Positions 17,203-25,159 of a stretch of 36,378 bases of DNA are shown piece after piece; positions within the stretch are counted from its first letter, which is position 1, and each line of letters begins with the position of its first letter. Source of the stretch: Candidatus Trichofilum aggregatum (lineage in GTDB: Bacteria > Chloroflexota > Anaerolineae > Promineifilales > Promineifilaceae). The notes beneath the pieces were generated by a model. That model made no database searches. It saw only the letters and a program-made list of their open reading frames with translations, and was not told the DNA's origin. The position numbers and the translations under genes are program-made. The stretch covers positions 1 to 36,378 of the forward strand of contig JADJUV010000094.1 in NCBI GenBank assembly GCA_016716885.1, written 5' to 3'.

Positions 17203-17481
17203 ATGCACTTTGAATGGGATGAAAAGAAAAATGAAATCAACATTCGCCAACATGGTATTGATTTTGCGGATGTTGCAGACATATTTAACTATCCCATGCT
17301 CGTGGAATTAGATGATCGTAAAAATTACGGTGAAGAACGTTGGACAGGGATAGGTTTGTTGCAGAACCGTATTGCCGTTGTGGTGTACACAGAGCGTTAT
17401 CAAAGTACCATCCGTATCATCTCAGCGCGAAAGGCAAATAGTCATGAACACAGACGTTACCAAGAATTCATCTCGAACTGA
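17203..17481 (+). CDS. brnT: BrnT-family toxin (type II toxin-antitoxin)
   Basis: A 92-residue protein with the full BrnT profile: FEWDEKKNEINIRQHGIDFADVADIF at the start (family: WDxxKnxxNxxKHGvsF), then ERWTGIGLL, then IRIISARKANSHEHRRYQ. BrnT is a RelE-fold ribonuclease that cuts mRNA and slows growth. The catalytic-type residues His17 and the C-terminal SARKAN...E..RY are conserved by eye. The start follows recG by 36 nt; no Shine-Dalgarno was found. The antitoxin gene overlaps its 3' end by 38 nt, the standard brnT-brnA order. It lacks the GCGGCCGC word and is AT-richer than recG, consistent with a horizontally moving module. Confidence 0.93.
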   Translation: MHFEWDEKKNEINIRQHGIDFADVADIFNYPMLVELDDRKNYGEERWTGIGLLQNRIAVVVYTERYQSTIRIISARKANSHEHRRYQEFISN

Positions 17482-17716
17482 TTGGGAAAGAGTTGATGCC
17501 ATGACGGATGAGGAAATAGATTATTCTGACATTCCGCCACTTGACGATGCTTTTTTTACCCATGCCCGGCTGCGGCTTCCTCATAAGAAAGAGCGAATAA
17601 CGCTTCAGTTGGATGATGATGTGGTAGCCTGGTTTAAGGCCCAAGACGATGAATGGCAACGCCGTATGCAAGCGGCTTTGCGTTTGTATGTTGAAACCCA
17701 TAGAGCGTACCAATGA
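17444..17716 (+). CDS. brnA: BrnA-family antitoxin
   Basis: A 90-residue protein beginning MNTDVTKNSSRTDWERVDAM. The N-terminal part contains the toxin-wrapping segment DEEIDYSDIPPLDDAFFTHARLR. The C-terminal part KKERITLQLDDDVVAWFKAQ ... WQRRMQAALRLYVE is the ribbon-helix-helix-like DNA-binding region of BrnA, which normally represses its own operon. The ATG at 17444 is preceded by AAAGG (17430-17434) and overlaps the brnT end. A later start at 17492 is possible but would drop part of the family N-terminus. Confidence 0.9.
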   Translation: MNTDVTKNSSRTDWERVDAMTDEEIDYSDIPPLDDAFFTHARLRLPHKKERITLQLDDDVVAWFKAQDDEWQRRMQAALRLYVETHRAYQ

Positions 17717-17762
17717 TTTTCTCATTCCCACTTCCCACCCTCATGCCTTTAAGGAGACTCCA

Positions 17763-18284
17763 TTGATCCGAAGAGCCATTTATCCTGGCACCTTTGACCC
17801 CGTTCATTATGGACATTTGAACTTGATGACGCGCGCGGCCGCGATCTTTGATGAACTCATCGTAGCCGTCTTTGATCATGGTCAGCCCACCAAATCCGTC
17901 CTCTTCACCGTGGATGAACGGGTCCACATGATCGAAGAAGCCCTGCCCAATCACCCCAACATCACCGTCTCCCGGTTCAGCGGCCTGACCGTAGACTTTG
18001 CCCGACAGGTTGAAGCCACCATCATGGTGCGGGGGTTGCGCGTCTTTTCTGACTTTGAGTTTGAGTTCCGTATGGCCCTGGCCAACCAGCGGTTGGCTCC
18101 CGAAATCGAGGTGGTAACACTGATTACGCGTGAAGAGCACACCTTCCTGAGCAGTTCCACCGTGCGCGAAATCGCCTCCTTTCAAGGCAATGTCACCAGT
18201 ATGGTTCCGCCCCACGTAGCCCATGCTCTGTATGCCCGTTTTCACGGCGAAAACAATTATAGTGCTCCGGCATTGCGGGATTAG
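17763..18284 (+). CDS. coaD: Phosphopantetheine adenylyltransferase (CoaD)
   Basis: A 173-residue enzyme of the fourth step of coenzyme A synthesis: ATP + 4'-phosphopantetheine gives dephospho-CoA + PPi. The nucleotidyltransferase motif YPGTFDPVHYGHL (His15-x-x-His18) and the C-terminal FLSSSTVREIA (ISSTxxR) are present, with TVDFARQ and MVRGLR between them. The TTG at 17763 is the best start: AAGGAG (17751-17756) lies 6 nt before it, and the protein then begins IRRAIYPGTFDP as in the family. A longer in-frame reading from 17649 would overlap brnA and has no family support. An octamer (17835) encodes AAA after the HxGH motif. Confidence 0.96.
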   Translation: MIRRAIYPGTFDPVHYGHLNLMTRAAAIFDELIVAVFDHGQPTKSVLFTVDERVHMIEEALPNHPNITVSRFSGLTVDFARQVEATIMVRGLRVFSDFEFEFRMALANQRLAPEIEVVTLITREEHTFLSSSTVREIASFQGNVTSMVPPHVAHALYARFHGENNYSAPALRD

Positions 18285-18302
18285 GCGCAAAGTCATTATA
18301 AT
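18273..18302 (+). promoter_or_regulatory. Possible sigma-70-type promoter for the coiled-coil gene
   Basis: TTGCGG (18273-18278), an 18-nt spacer and a perfect TATAAT (18297-18302) straddle the coaD stop codon. The next gene starts at 18395, which would leave a leader of about 85 nt containing partly complementary words (gttgcgtatt and aatacgcac). Confidence 0.45.
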
Positions 18303-18394
18303 CAGGCTTATTCCTTGTTGCGTATTCTGGAGTTTGCCTGTTCAACCCAATACGCACCACTTAACACGATGCACACATCACCAAAGGTACAGCT

Positions 18395-18871
18395 ATGGAC
18401 ATCCAACATCTCTTAGACCGTCTGGAGCAGGTTCTTAGCGAAAGCCCTCGTTTTCCGCTCACCGCCAATCTGCTGGTGAATGAAGACAAGATTTTTAATG
18501 TGATTGATCAGATGCGGACGGCTATTCCTGAAGAAATCAAGCGAGCCAACCGGATCGAAGCCGAGAAGGATCGTATTATGGCTCAGGCCAAGGAAGAGGC
18601 GGAGCGTATTCGCTCACTGGCGAAACAAGAGGCCAGCGAGTTGGTGAAACGGGATGCTGTGGTCGCGGCCGCGCAACAACGGGCTGACAACATCCTGGAG
18701 CGGGCGCGCCGTGAGTCCGAGGTCCTCAAACGGGACTCCGATGCCTATGTGATGGAAGTGCTGAGTAAACTAGAAGACAATCTGCTTCACTCCTTGGGCG
18801 TGGTGCGTAATGGTTTACGCAAAATTGAAACGGACGCGGCCGCGCCCGAAAATCCAGTTCCCGATAAATAA
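18395..18871 (+). CDS. Coiled-coil protein, unknown function (coaD neighbour)
   Basis: A 158-residue soluble protein. Residues about 45-125 are a long amphipathic coiled coil (EEIKRANRIEAEKDRIMAQA through to SDAYVMEVLSKLEDNLL). It follows a short N-terminal helix region (MDIQHLLDRLEQVLSE) and a PLTANLLVNEDKIFNVIDQMR segment that is recurrent in related proteins next to coaD. It resembles, and is often mis-annotated as, an ATP synthase b-subunit-like or DivIVA-like protein, but no membrane anchor is present. AAAGG (18383-18387) lies 7 nt before the ATG. Two octamers encode AAA (18665, 18836). Function unknown; a scaffold or division role is only a guess. Confidence 0.8.
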   Translation: MDIQHLLDRLEQVLSESPRFPLTANLLVNEDKIFNVIDQMRTAIPEEIKRANRIEAEKDRIMAQAKEEAERIRSLAKQEASELVKRDAVVAAAQQRADNILERARRESEVLKRDSDAYVMEVLSKLEDNLLHSLGVVRNGLRKIETDAAAPENPVPDK

Positions 18872-18907
18872 CGAGCTGAAGTCTGGCGTTTTTTGGGCAG
18901 CCCTCTG

Positions 18908-18939
18908 GAGATTAAGAGACTGAGTGATTAAGAGATTTC
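18908..18939. repeat. Octamer iterons (GAGATTAA type)
   Basis: Four tandem 8-mers (GAGATTAA, GAGACTGA, GTGATTAA, GAGATTTC) lie just after the coiled-coil gene, flanked by the complementary words ctgga and tccag. The array is related in inverse orientation to that at 14404-14428. Confidence 0.65.
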
Positions 18940-19031
18940 CAGAAGTCGGACTCATTTTCGCCAAAGACGCAGAGATTTCTCCTTAGATTCTTCTTTATCT
19001 TAGTGAGCGTTCGTAATTAACTTAGCGGTTT

Positions 19032-19068
19032 CTAGATTGCGGCAGTCTTGAAGACTGCCGCAATCTAG
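19032..19068. repeat. Near-perfect 37-bp palindrome
   Basis: Arms 19032-19049 and 19051-19068 (18 bp each) are exact reverse complements around a single central G. Outside them, cgttcgt and acgaacg (near 19009 and 19080) form an outer pair. The core words gcggcagtctt/aagactgccgc look like a REP-type element. It lies in the 266-bp spacer before the GAF gene; there is no T-run. Confidence 0.85.
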
Positions 19069-19137
19069 CGAACTTATTCACGAACGATTACTTAGCAGTT
19101 CCTTTTTCAGCACACTCATCGGTGGATAAGAGCTACC

Positions 19138-19749
19138 ATGATAAATAGCCCAGGAACAACCCGCTTTCTGCAAAACGAGAACAAACGCCTGCAACAGGAA
19201 GTTCAGGGATTACGTGATGAAGTCATGCTCTTACGGGGCATCTTGGATGCACTGCGGCAGGTGCATGAAATCACCAATATCATCACAGCCGAAACCGATG
19301 TCCTGTTGTTGCTGGACGGTATTCTCGAAGTAGCTTTGAATACGCTTGGGGCGAAAGATGGTTCTTTGATGCTGGTTGATGATGAAGGCAAGGAACTGGT
19401 GTTTGTGGTGGTGCATGGAGCGGTGCGCCATACCCTCATAGGTCATCGCCTGCCCATTGGCACAGGCATTGCCGGTTGGGTAGCCGAACAGCGAAAACCG
19501 GTTATCGTAGGCAATGTTTACACGGATCCCCGTTTTTCTTCCGGGGTAGACCAAACTTTTTCTTTTCATACGCACTCTCTCGTGTGTGTACCCATTATCT
19601 ACAACGAACAGATGCTGGGGGTTTTTCAGGCCCTTAATAAACGCAATAACGAGGCGTTTACCCAGGCGGATCTGTCGTTGCTTGGTGTTGTGGCTCAATT
19701 AGCAGCTACCGCCATGGTCAAAGCGCAAAGGACAACTACCCTGGAGTGA
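19138..19749 (+). CDS. GAF-domain sensor protein
   Basis: A 203-residue cytoplasmic protein. Residues about 8-45 form a coiled coil (NENKRLQQEVQGLRDEVMLLRG). Residues about 55-195 are a GAF domain: ITAETDVLLLLDGILEVALNTLGAKDGSLMLVD, then GHRLPIGTGIAGWVAEQRKPVIVGNVYTDPRF, then SLVCVPIIYNEQMLGVFQALNK. No kinase, GGDEF or HTH output domain is attached, so it may signal through a partner. The stop codon overlaps the GTG start of the following GT39 gene (GTGA), so the two are translationally coupled. The ligand is unknown. Confidence 0.88.
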   Translation: MINSPGTTRFLQNENKRLQQEVQGLRDEVMLLRGILDALRQVHEITNIITAETDVLLLLDGILEVALNTLGAKDGSLMLVDDEGKELVFVVVHGAVRHTLIGHRLPIGTGIAGWVAEQRKPVIVGNVYTDPRFSSGVDQTFSFHTHSLVCVPIIYNEQMLGVFQALNKRNNEAFTQADLSLLGVVAQLAATAMVKAQRTTTLE

Positions 19750-21119
19750 TTCGCCCCGTTGTCACAACCAACCTTCGCTCTTTCCTGACGTGGCCTTTTC
19801 TTATTGTGTTAGTGGCGAGTTTGTTGCGCCTCACCACCCTGGAACTGAAAAGCGTCTGGTTGGATGAAGCATATTCGGTGTACGCGGCCGCGCAGGGTCA
19901 TGCCGTCATCTGGACCGGCTTTGATCCCCATCCCCCCCTTTATTTCAGCTTTCTCCACGAATGGCTCAAACTCGTCCCGGCGGGCAGCGAATTCTGGCTG
20001 CGCCTGCCCTCGGCGCTGGCCTCGATTGGTGGTTTGATCCTCATCTACCACCTGGGCAAACGATTATTCGATGCCCGTTTTGGTTTGATCGCCTTGCTGT
20101 TGCTGGCCTTTTCACCGCTGGAAATCTGGTACGCTCAGGAAGCCCGTTTTTACCCGTTTATTGTGCTGGCCGGATTGCTGAGTGCCTTTAGCTTGACTTG
20201 GGAGCATTGGCTGGCCTGGCCGCTTTACACCCTCAGCCTGGTTTTTGGCCTGTACATGGATCACACCATGATCCCCATCTGGTTGATGCTGAGTGCGTTG
20301 TGGCTGGTCTGGTGGTGGCAACGCGGCCGCAAACCCGTTCCCCTCATCCTCTGGTTCATGACTTCGGCCCTGGCCTGGGGGCTGTTCCAACCCTGGTGGC
20401 CCTATCTGGGTAACTCCTTTAACCGGGTTGTGGTCATGTATGAGGAATTTGTTCTTAACCGCTTTCCGCAACTACCACCGATTTCTGTCCCCTTACTGGT
20501 GCAGATTTTAATTATTGGTTGGTTGGGGTTGATCGCGGCCGCGTTCCTGGCCCGTACTTTACTCCGTTCCACCCCGATTACCGCCATCATCGCGCCACTG
20601 GTGCTTTTCCCTTTTGTGCTGATCGTCTTATTAACCCCCATTCCTCGGCTCTACATTGCCAAACGGCTCCTGGTAACGGGCTGGCCGCTGGTGATTTTGT
20701 TGGTGACCTGGCTGGTGTGGCAACTGGGTGATGATGGCCGCCGCATGGCCTGGCTAATGGTGGCCGCCTCGGTGATGGCGGCTCTGGTCAATGTGTTTCT
20801 TGTGCCTCAACCGGATTGGCGGGGCGCGGCCGCGTTCGTGGAAACCTATGCCACGCCCACCGATCTGGTCTGGGTAGTGCCGGGGTTTAATGGCATTCCG
20901 TATGACTATTACGCCACCCAATCTCCCAACCGCTCCCAAGAAGGGCAGAGTTTGCCGGATGCGGCCGCGGCCGCAGACACCATCTGGCTACTCACTGACC
21001 GCCCCGCTGCACCACTGCCCCCTTCCGCCGATCAACGCTGGTTGGATGAAAACTGGCTCCTCGTCCAGGACATCCCCGACTTCTTCCGCCTCACCATCCG
21101 TCGCTATGCTGCCCCCTGA
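19746..21119 (+). CDS. GT39-type membrane glycosyltransferase (PMT/ArnT superfamily)
   Basis: A 457-residue polytopic membrane protein. The first extracytoplasmic loop has the Asp-Glu pair SVWLDEAYSVY (D40, E41) that is catalytic in PMT/ArnT enzymes, followed by FDPHPPLYFSFLHEW and YAQEARFYPFIVLAG, both hallmarks of the family. About ten hydrophobic helices lie between residues 10 and 350, and a soluble C-terminal domain of about 100 residues follows. Such enzymes transfer a sugar from a polyprenyl-phosphate donor to protein or lipid outside the membrane. The GTG at 19746 overlaps the GAF stop by 4 nt. Five octamer positions code AAA and one codes RGR, including an overlapping double copy at 20961-20974. 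Confidence 0.88.
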   Translation: MIRPVVTTNLRSFLTWPFLIVLVASLLRLTTLELKSVWLDEAYSVYAAAQGHAVIWTGFDPHPPLYFSFLHEWLKLVPAGSEFWLRLPSALASIGGLILIYHLGKRLFDARFGLIALLLLAFSPLEIWYAQEARFYPFIVLAGLLSAFSLTWEHWLAWPLYTLSLVFGLYMDHTMIPIWLMLSALWLVWWWQRGRKPVPLILWFMTSALAWGLFQPWWPYLGNSFNRVVVMYEEFVLNRFPQLPPISVPLLVQILIIGWLGLIAAAFLARTLLRSTPITAIIAPLVLFPFVLIVLLTPIPRLYIAKRLLVTGWPLVILLVTWLVWQLGDDGRRMAWLMVAASVMAALVNVFLVPQPDWRGAAAFVETYATPTDLVWVVPGFNGIPYDYYATQSPNRSQEGQSLPDAAAAADTIWLLTDRPAAPLPPSADQRWLDENWLLVQDIPDFFRLTIRRYAAP

Positions 21120-21199
21120 GATACCGATAAATGGCATAGTCTGTCATTTTCAGAGAGGCTGGAGACTAGTACATACAAAGGGGTTTTTATGACAAGCTC

Positions 21200-21355
<156 letters not shown>

Positions 21356-21407
21356 ACTGGCTAGTCTCTAGTCTCAAATTGAACCAATCTATACCCCATA
21401 AAACTTC

Positions 21408-22283
21408 ATGATCCTACTACCGTTGGTTCTGGTACTCGTCTCGACTTTTATGCACGCCGGTTGGAATTTGCTGGCGCGGGAGCAACGCGGCCGCGACATC
21501 TTCCTGCCTTTGCTCCTCATTGTGGGGGTTGTGGGTCTTTTCCCGGCACTCATCGCCGAATGGCAAAGCACACCTATCATCCCACTGGTTTGGCCTCACC
21601 TGTTGCTGACAGCCAACTTTCAAGCCCTATACTATTTTGGTCTGTTCAAAGGGTATCGTAGTGGCGATTTCACCGTGGTTTACCCGGTGGCCCGCTCATT
21701 GCCCGTGCTGGTGCTGGCCCTGGTAGATTTGATTCGGGGCAACACCCCTTCGCTCATTGGTGGGCTGGGCATGGGGCTGATTATGGTGGGTTGTGTGCTG
21801 GCTCCTCTGGAATCGTGGCGGGGGTTTAGCCTGGCCCGCTACTGGAACAAAACGATGGTCTGGATTGGGGTGACGGCGCTGGGCATGATAGGGTATACAT
21901 TGGTGGATCGGGCCGCGGCCGCGCAGATGCACACCGGTTTAGACACTGCCCTACGTTATGGCTTGTGGGAAACCATCGCCACGGCTGGAGCCTACTTTGT
22001 TCTGCTTAAATGGATGAATCAACCGCTCATTCAGATAGAGGGGCGCGCCGTTTGGCGGCGGGTTACGCTGGCGGGGGTGTTGATGTTTGGCGCTTACAGC
22101 CTTGTTTTATGGGCCTACCAGATGCCCGTACCGATTAGCTACATTGTGGCTTTGCGCCAGTTCAGCATCGTTTTAGGGGTGGTAGCCGGGGCCTTCCTTT
22201 TTCACGAACCCGCCCCCCGCTGGCGCATCAGCATGGCCCTGCTCATCGTAGCCGGGGTTATCCTTATCTCGGTGTGGGGCTAA
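21408..22283 (+). CDS. EamA/DMT-superfamily transporter
   Basis: A 291-residue inner-membrane protein with ten predicted helices arranged as two EamA repeats. The first repeat starts LPLVLVLVSTFMHAGWNLLARE and contains YFGLFKGYRSGDFTVVYPVARSLPVLVLAL, with the conserved pattern near helix 4. The second starts around TMVWIGVTALGMIGYTLVDRA and ends VALRQFSIVLGVVAGAFLFHEP ... ISMALLIVAGVILISVWG. The family exports or imports small metabolites; the substrate is not predictable. The ATG at 21408 lies at the end of repeat copy A and no strong ribosome site is visible. Octamers at 21487 (RGR) and 21915 (AAA) lie in its loops. Confidence 0.9.
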   Translation: MILLPLVLVLVSTFMHAGWNLLAREQRGRDIFLPLLLIVGVVGLFPALIAEWQSTPIIPLVWPHLLLTANFQALYYFGLFKGYRSGDFTVVYPVARSLPVLVLALVDLIRGNTPSLIGGLGMGLIMVGCVLAPLESWRGFSLARYWNKTMVWIGVTALGMIGYTLVDRAAAAQMHTGLDTALRYGLWETIATAGAYFVLLKWMNQPLIQIEGRAVWRRVTLAGVLMFGAYSLVLWAYQMPVPISYIVALRQFSIVLGVVAGAFLFHEPAPRWRISMALLIVAGVILISVWG

Positions 22284-22733
22284 CAATGAGCAAGAAAGAG
22301 GTTACATAGAGATGCACAGAGGAATGAGAATTAAATAACTTACAGGAGACTGGGGGCGGGGAACTGTTCTCGGCGCGGTTTTTCGGGGCCTTCGCCCCGA
22401 AAAACCGCGCCGCTAAGGTTCCCCCTTCCCACCGGGAAGGGGGTCAGGGGGATGGGTCTTCCGACTCAATTGACGAAGGGCTTAGGTAAAGCTGGTCGAG
22501 TCTCTCATCTCAGTTCTGTCGGTTATTTAATTCTTGATCCAAAGAGTCACAGAGAATTCTTTAAAACTCTGTGTATCTCCGTGTTTCCTCTGTGCCTCTC
22601 TGTGTCCCTTCTTTTTCGTTCTGGGTTGTCCAGGTTAGGCTACACTGGCGAATTACAAAGCAAGAAACGGATAGAAGCGACGCCTAAACTTCCTTAAAAT
22701 GGGGGTATGATTCACCAAGCAAGGAAGGACAAG
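22284..22733. repeat. Dispersed GC-rich repeat, copy B, plus CTCTGTG iterons
   Basis: This 450-bp spacer has no gene. A hairpin with perfect 19-bp arms and a CTTC loop spans 22371-22412. A second (cccccttccc/gggaaggggg, 22421-22443) has perfect 10-bp arms. These are followed by gggtcttccgact (22454-22466) and aaagctgg/tcgag words shared with copy A. Further on, 22545-22612 repeats cacagag and its complement ctctgtg several times (period about 9-10), another self-complementary iteron block. The strong stems could stop transcription after the transporter gene. Confidence 0.7.
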
Positions 22734-23807
22734 ATGATGCAAGTACAAGAATTATTCACGAGTGTCGAAAGTCGTTGGGCGGCCATTCAGCAACGGTTGG
22801 TCCAGGCAGATGGTTTGTTTGTGTATGGGGTGAAAACCACCGGGGTTTATTGCCGTCCGGGTTGCGCCTCGCGCCAACCGAAACAAGCCAATGTGCAGTT
22901 TTTTGACACCAACGCGGCCGCGGAACAGGCCGGTTTTCGCCCCTGTAAACGGTGCAACCCTCAGAGTGTAGGTTTGCCAGATGGGCACGCGGCCGCGATC
23001 AAACGAGCCTGTGATCTCATCACCCATGCCGAAGAAGCACCCGCTTTAACTGAATTGGCCGCAGCGGTGGGACTAAGCCCTTCCCATTTCCATCGCCTGT
23101 TCAAAACCACCGTGGGCATAACCCCCAAACAGTACGCCCTCGCCCATCGCCAAAACCGAGTTCAGGAACGGCTCCAGCAAGATAACAGCGTCACCGAAGC
23201 GGTATTTAATGCCGGATTCGCCTCGAACAGCCGCTTTTATAGCCAAAGTGAGGCTTTGTTAGGCATGAAACCGGCCCAATTTCGGGCCGGGGCACAGGGA
23301 CAAACAATCCAATTTGCCCTTATGCCTTGTTCTCTGGGGTGGGTCATTGTGGCCGGGACAGAGCGAGGTGTGGCGATGATTGAGTTGGGGGATACGCCAG
23401 ATGAGTTGTTGGCCCGGCTCAAGATGCGCTTCCCTCATGCGAACCATGAGAGTGGCGCGGCCGCGTTCACGGCCTGGGTGGAACAGGTGATCGCTTTCAT
23501 CGAAGCCCCTGGCAAACAGCCATTACAATTGCCCCTGGACATTCAAGGCACGGCTTTCCAGCGGCGGGTCTGGTTAGCCCTACGTGATATTCCGGCCGGT
23601 TCCACCTTGAGTTACCGCCAGATAGCCGAACAGATCGGCCAGCCGAAGGCCACCCGCGCCGTGGCCCAGGCCTGTGGTGCCAACCACTTGGCAGTAGCCA
23701 TTCCCTGTCATCGCGTGGTGCGACAAAATGGTGATTTGGGTGGGTATCGTTGGGGGGTGGAGCGTAAGCAGGTTTTATTGGCGAGGGAATCTGCGGCCGC
23801 GGAATAA
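22734..23807 (+). CDS. ada: Ada: methyl-DNA repair protein and transcriptional activator
   Basis: A 357-residue Ada with all three parts. The N-terminal zinc/methylphosphotriester domain has GVKTTGVYCRPGCASR ... FRPCKRCNP, with Cys40, Cys44, Cys71 and Cys74 as ligands. The AraC-type helix-turn-helix pair covers about 85-180 (LTELAAAVGLSPSHFHRLFKTTVGITPKQY; VTEAVFNAGFASNSRFYSQSEALLGM). The C-terminal O6-alkylguanine transferase has IQGTAFQRRVWLALRDIPAGST and the active site AIPCHRVV. The start is placed at 22734 because AAGGAAGG (22721-22728) lies 5 nt before it; an upstream in-frame ATG at 22707 lacks a site. Ada repairs alkylated DNA by self-methylation and then activates its regulon. Four octamers, all AAA-coding, are spread through the gene. 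Confidence 0.96.
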   Translation: MMQVQELFTSVESRWAAIQQRLVQADGLFVYGVKTTGVYCRPGCASRQPKQANVQFFDTNAAAEQAGFRPCKRCNPQSVGLPDGHAAAIKRACDLITHAEEAPALTELAAAVGLSPSHFHRLFKTTVGITPKQYALAHRQNRVQERLQQDNSVTEAVFNAGFASNSRFYSQSEALLGMKPAQFRAGAQGQTIQFALMPCSLGWVIVAGTERGVAMIELGDTPDELLARLKMRFPHANHESGAAAFTAWVEQVIAFIEAPGKQPLQLPLDIQGTAFQRRVWLALRDIPAGSTLSYRQIAEQIGQPKATRAVAQACGANHLAVAIPCHRVVRQNGDLGGYRWGVERKQVLLARESAAAE

Positions 23808-24211
23808 AAGGGTGTGCTTTGACGCATTACAAACAGTCGATCCACCAAATAGGGAGATCTGCGGCGTTGCAAAGGAAACGGAAGCTGCCGCGGAAGCGTC
23901 ATGTAATTCCGGTATATCGGTTAGATTCGCCCCACAACGCATGGAAACTTGGGCGCTTTTTTTCAGGTAACTCTGCACGGACAAAAGGGGGGCCGCGTTC
24001 CGAAAGTCAATGGAACCATGGTGGAATTAAACCTATTCTACGCTAAAATGCAAAAGGAACAAGCTTATTAGGTATTTTTGTCAAACGGCAAAACTTAATA
24101 AATGTTGCATCGTTTTTTGCGCGTCCCCTTCCAACTGCACGACGCCACAAGCATCAGCAATCACAGTGCCATGTTTTTGGCGTGAAAATAGACATTACGA
24201 AAGCGACAACC
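23808..24211. other. 404-bp spacer with no recognised feature
   Basis: This lies between convergent ada and the NAD-kinase-like gene. Short open frames on either strand (about 60-80 codons) lack family-like sequence, ribosome sites and octamers, so I do not call a gene. Base composition drops after about 24030. I see no terminator-like hairpin with a T-run and no member of the iteron families. Confidence 0.5.
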
Positions 24212-25138
24212 TTAACCTACCACCAACTGCGTTTTCTGGCGGGCCAGACCGATAGTGGCGATGGTTCCGGCATTGAAGGCCAGATAATCGGCGGCCACGC
24301 CATCGCTAAAGATGACGCCCCCTTCGGGCATGTTGGACTCTAGCTGGAGCGGGCTGTCGGGGGTGACGCGGCCGCAAACCACCCCCGCCCCCGATGTTTT
24401 ACTGATGAATGGCTCCCGCACCACAAAAACGAGTTCGTTGGTTTCCCAGCCGGTTTGCGGCCGCGGCAAACTTGTTTGTTCCACCCCAAACCCCTGTAAC
24501 ATCCCATTCGCCATGTTGAACAGGCTACTCAGCCAGCCCGTCGCCCCAGCCCCGGTGGAAACAATAATACCACTGGACGAATGCTTCTCTTGCTGGGTCC
24601 CAAAACGAATCTGATACCGGGCTGACACATGATCCTGCCGTCCGATAAACAGGTCGTTAAAGGCCAGTAACCGCTGCCCATCGTTCAGGCTGGCTTCGGC
24701 CATGGTGATGGCCCGGATTTGGGCCTGGTTGTGTAGCACTTTACGCACCGCCGCCTGCACCTGGGGCACCTTGAACGGGAGCAACACCCCATCAATGTGT
24801 TGGGGATCAGGATTAACGGCGACCAGCGGCTGACCATCCAGATATTTGGCCGTGTTGACCACCAGCCCATCAATGCCAATCGTCACCACCAGATCCGTCT
24901 CGGCAAAGAGGAAGTTGGGCAGGAAACTGCGCTCGATGACCTGCATTTTGAGCAGGCCCTGCAACTGGCCGCGTAAGGCGGTGAGGGCCTGATGGTAGGT
25001 TTCATGCTCCCGCTCATACAGACCGAAGTCGCCGCCACTGTGTTCAATATAGAAACGGGCTTGCGGCCGCGTGTTAAACCGCTCTACCAGCTCTTCCAAC
25101 CGTGTTTTCCGTGTGACCAACACAATTTTTTCGTACAT
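24212..25138 (-). CDS. NAD-kinase-like (PpnK superfamily) protein with altered motif
   Basis: A 308-residue protein of the NAD/diacylglycerol-kinase fold. The region VVTIGIDGLVVNTAKYLDGQPLVAVNPDP (from about residue 84) aligns with the GGDGT strand of NAD kinases, but Gly-Gly-Asp-Gly is here Gly-Ile-Asp-Gly (D90 kept). FNDLFIG (Asn161-Asp162) replaces the usual Asn-Glu of the NE motif, and SGIIVSTGAGATGWLSS (189-205) replaces GxxxSTPTGSTAY. N- and C-terminal beta-rich parts fit the fold. It probably binds a nucleotide or phosphorylates a different substrate. It lies 89 nt downstream of the SPFH gene on the same strand and is probably co-transcribed. Functional annotation beyond the superfamily is uncertain. 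Confidence 0.78.
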   Translation of the reverse strand: MYEKIVLVTRKTRLEELVERFNTRPQARFYIEHSGGDFGLYEREHETYHQALTALRGQLQGLLKMQVIERSFLPNFLFAETDLVVTIGIDGLVVNTAKYLDGQPLVAVNPDPQHIDGVLLPFKVPQVQAAVRKVLHNQAQIRAITMAEASLNDGQRLLAFNDLFIGRQDHVSARYQIRFGTQQEKHSSSGIIVSTGAGATGWLSSLFNMANGMLQGFGVEQTSLPRPQTGWETNELVFVVREPFISKTSGAGVVCGRVTPDSPLQLESNMPEGGVIFSDGVAADYLAFNAGTIATIGLARQKTQLVVG

Positions 25139-25159
25139 AAACAGAGTTTGTCCACAGAT

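Noticed and set aside
17649..17762. Longer CoaD starting at 17649
   Set aside because: It would overlap brnA and add residues without family match; the TTG at 17763 has a strong AAGGAG site.
22452..22697. 81-codon open frame in the spacer before ada
   Set aside because: It covers repeat copy B and the CTCTGTG iterons; no family resemblance or ribosome site.
22706..22711. TATGAT as a -10 box for ada
   Set aside because: No -35-like hexamer at 16-18 nt upstream; a chance match is likely.
23819..24046. Small open frames in the ada to NAD-kinase-like spacer
   Set aside because: They are basic, low-information translations without start signals; both strands offer similar frames.
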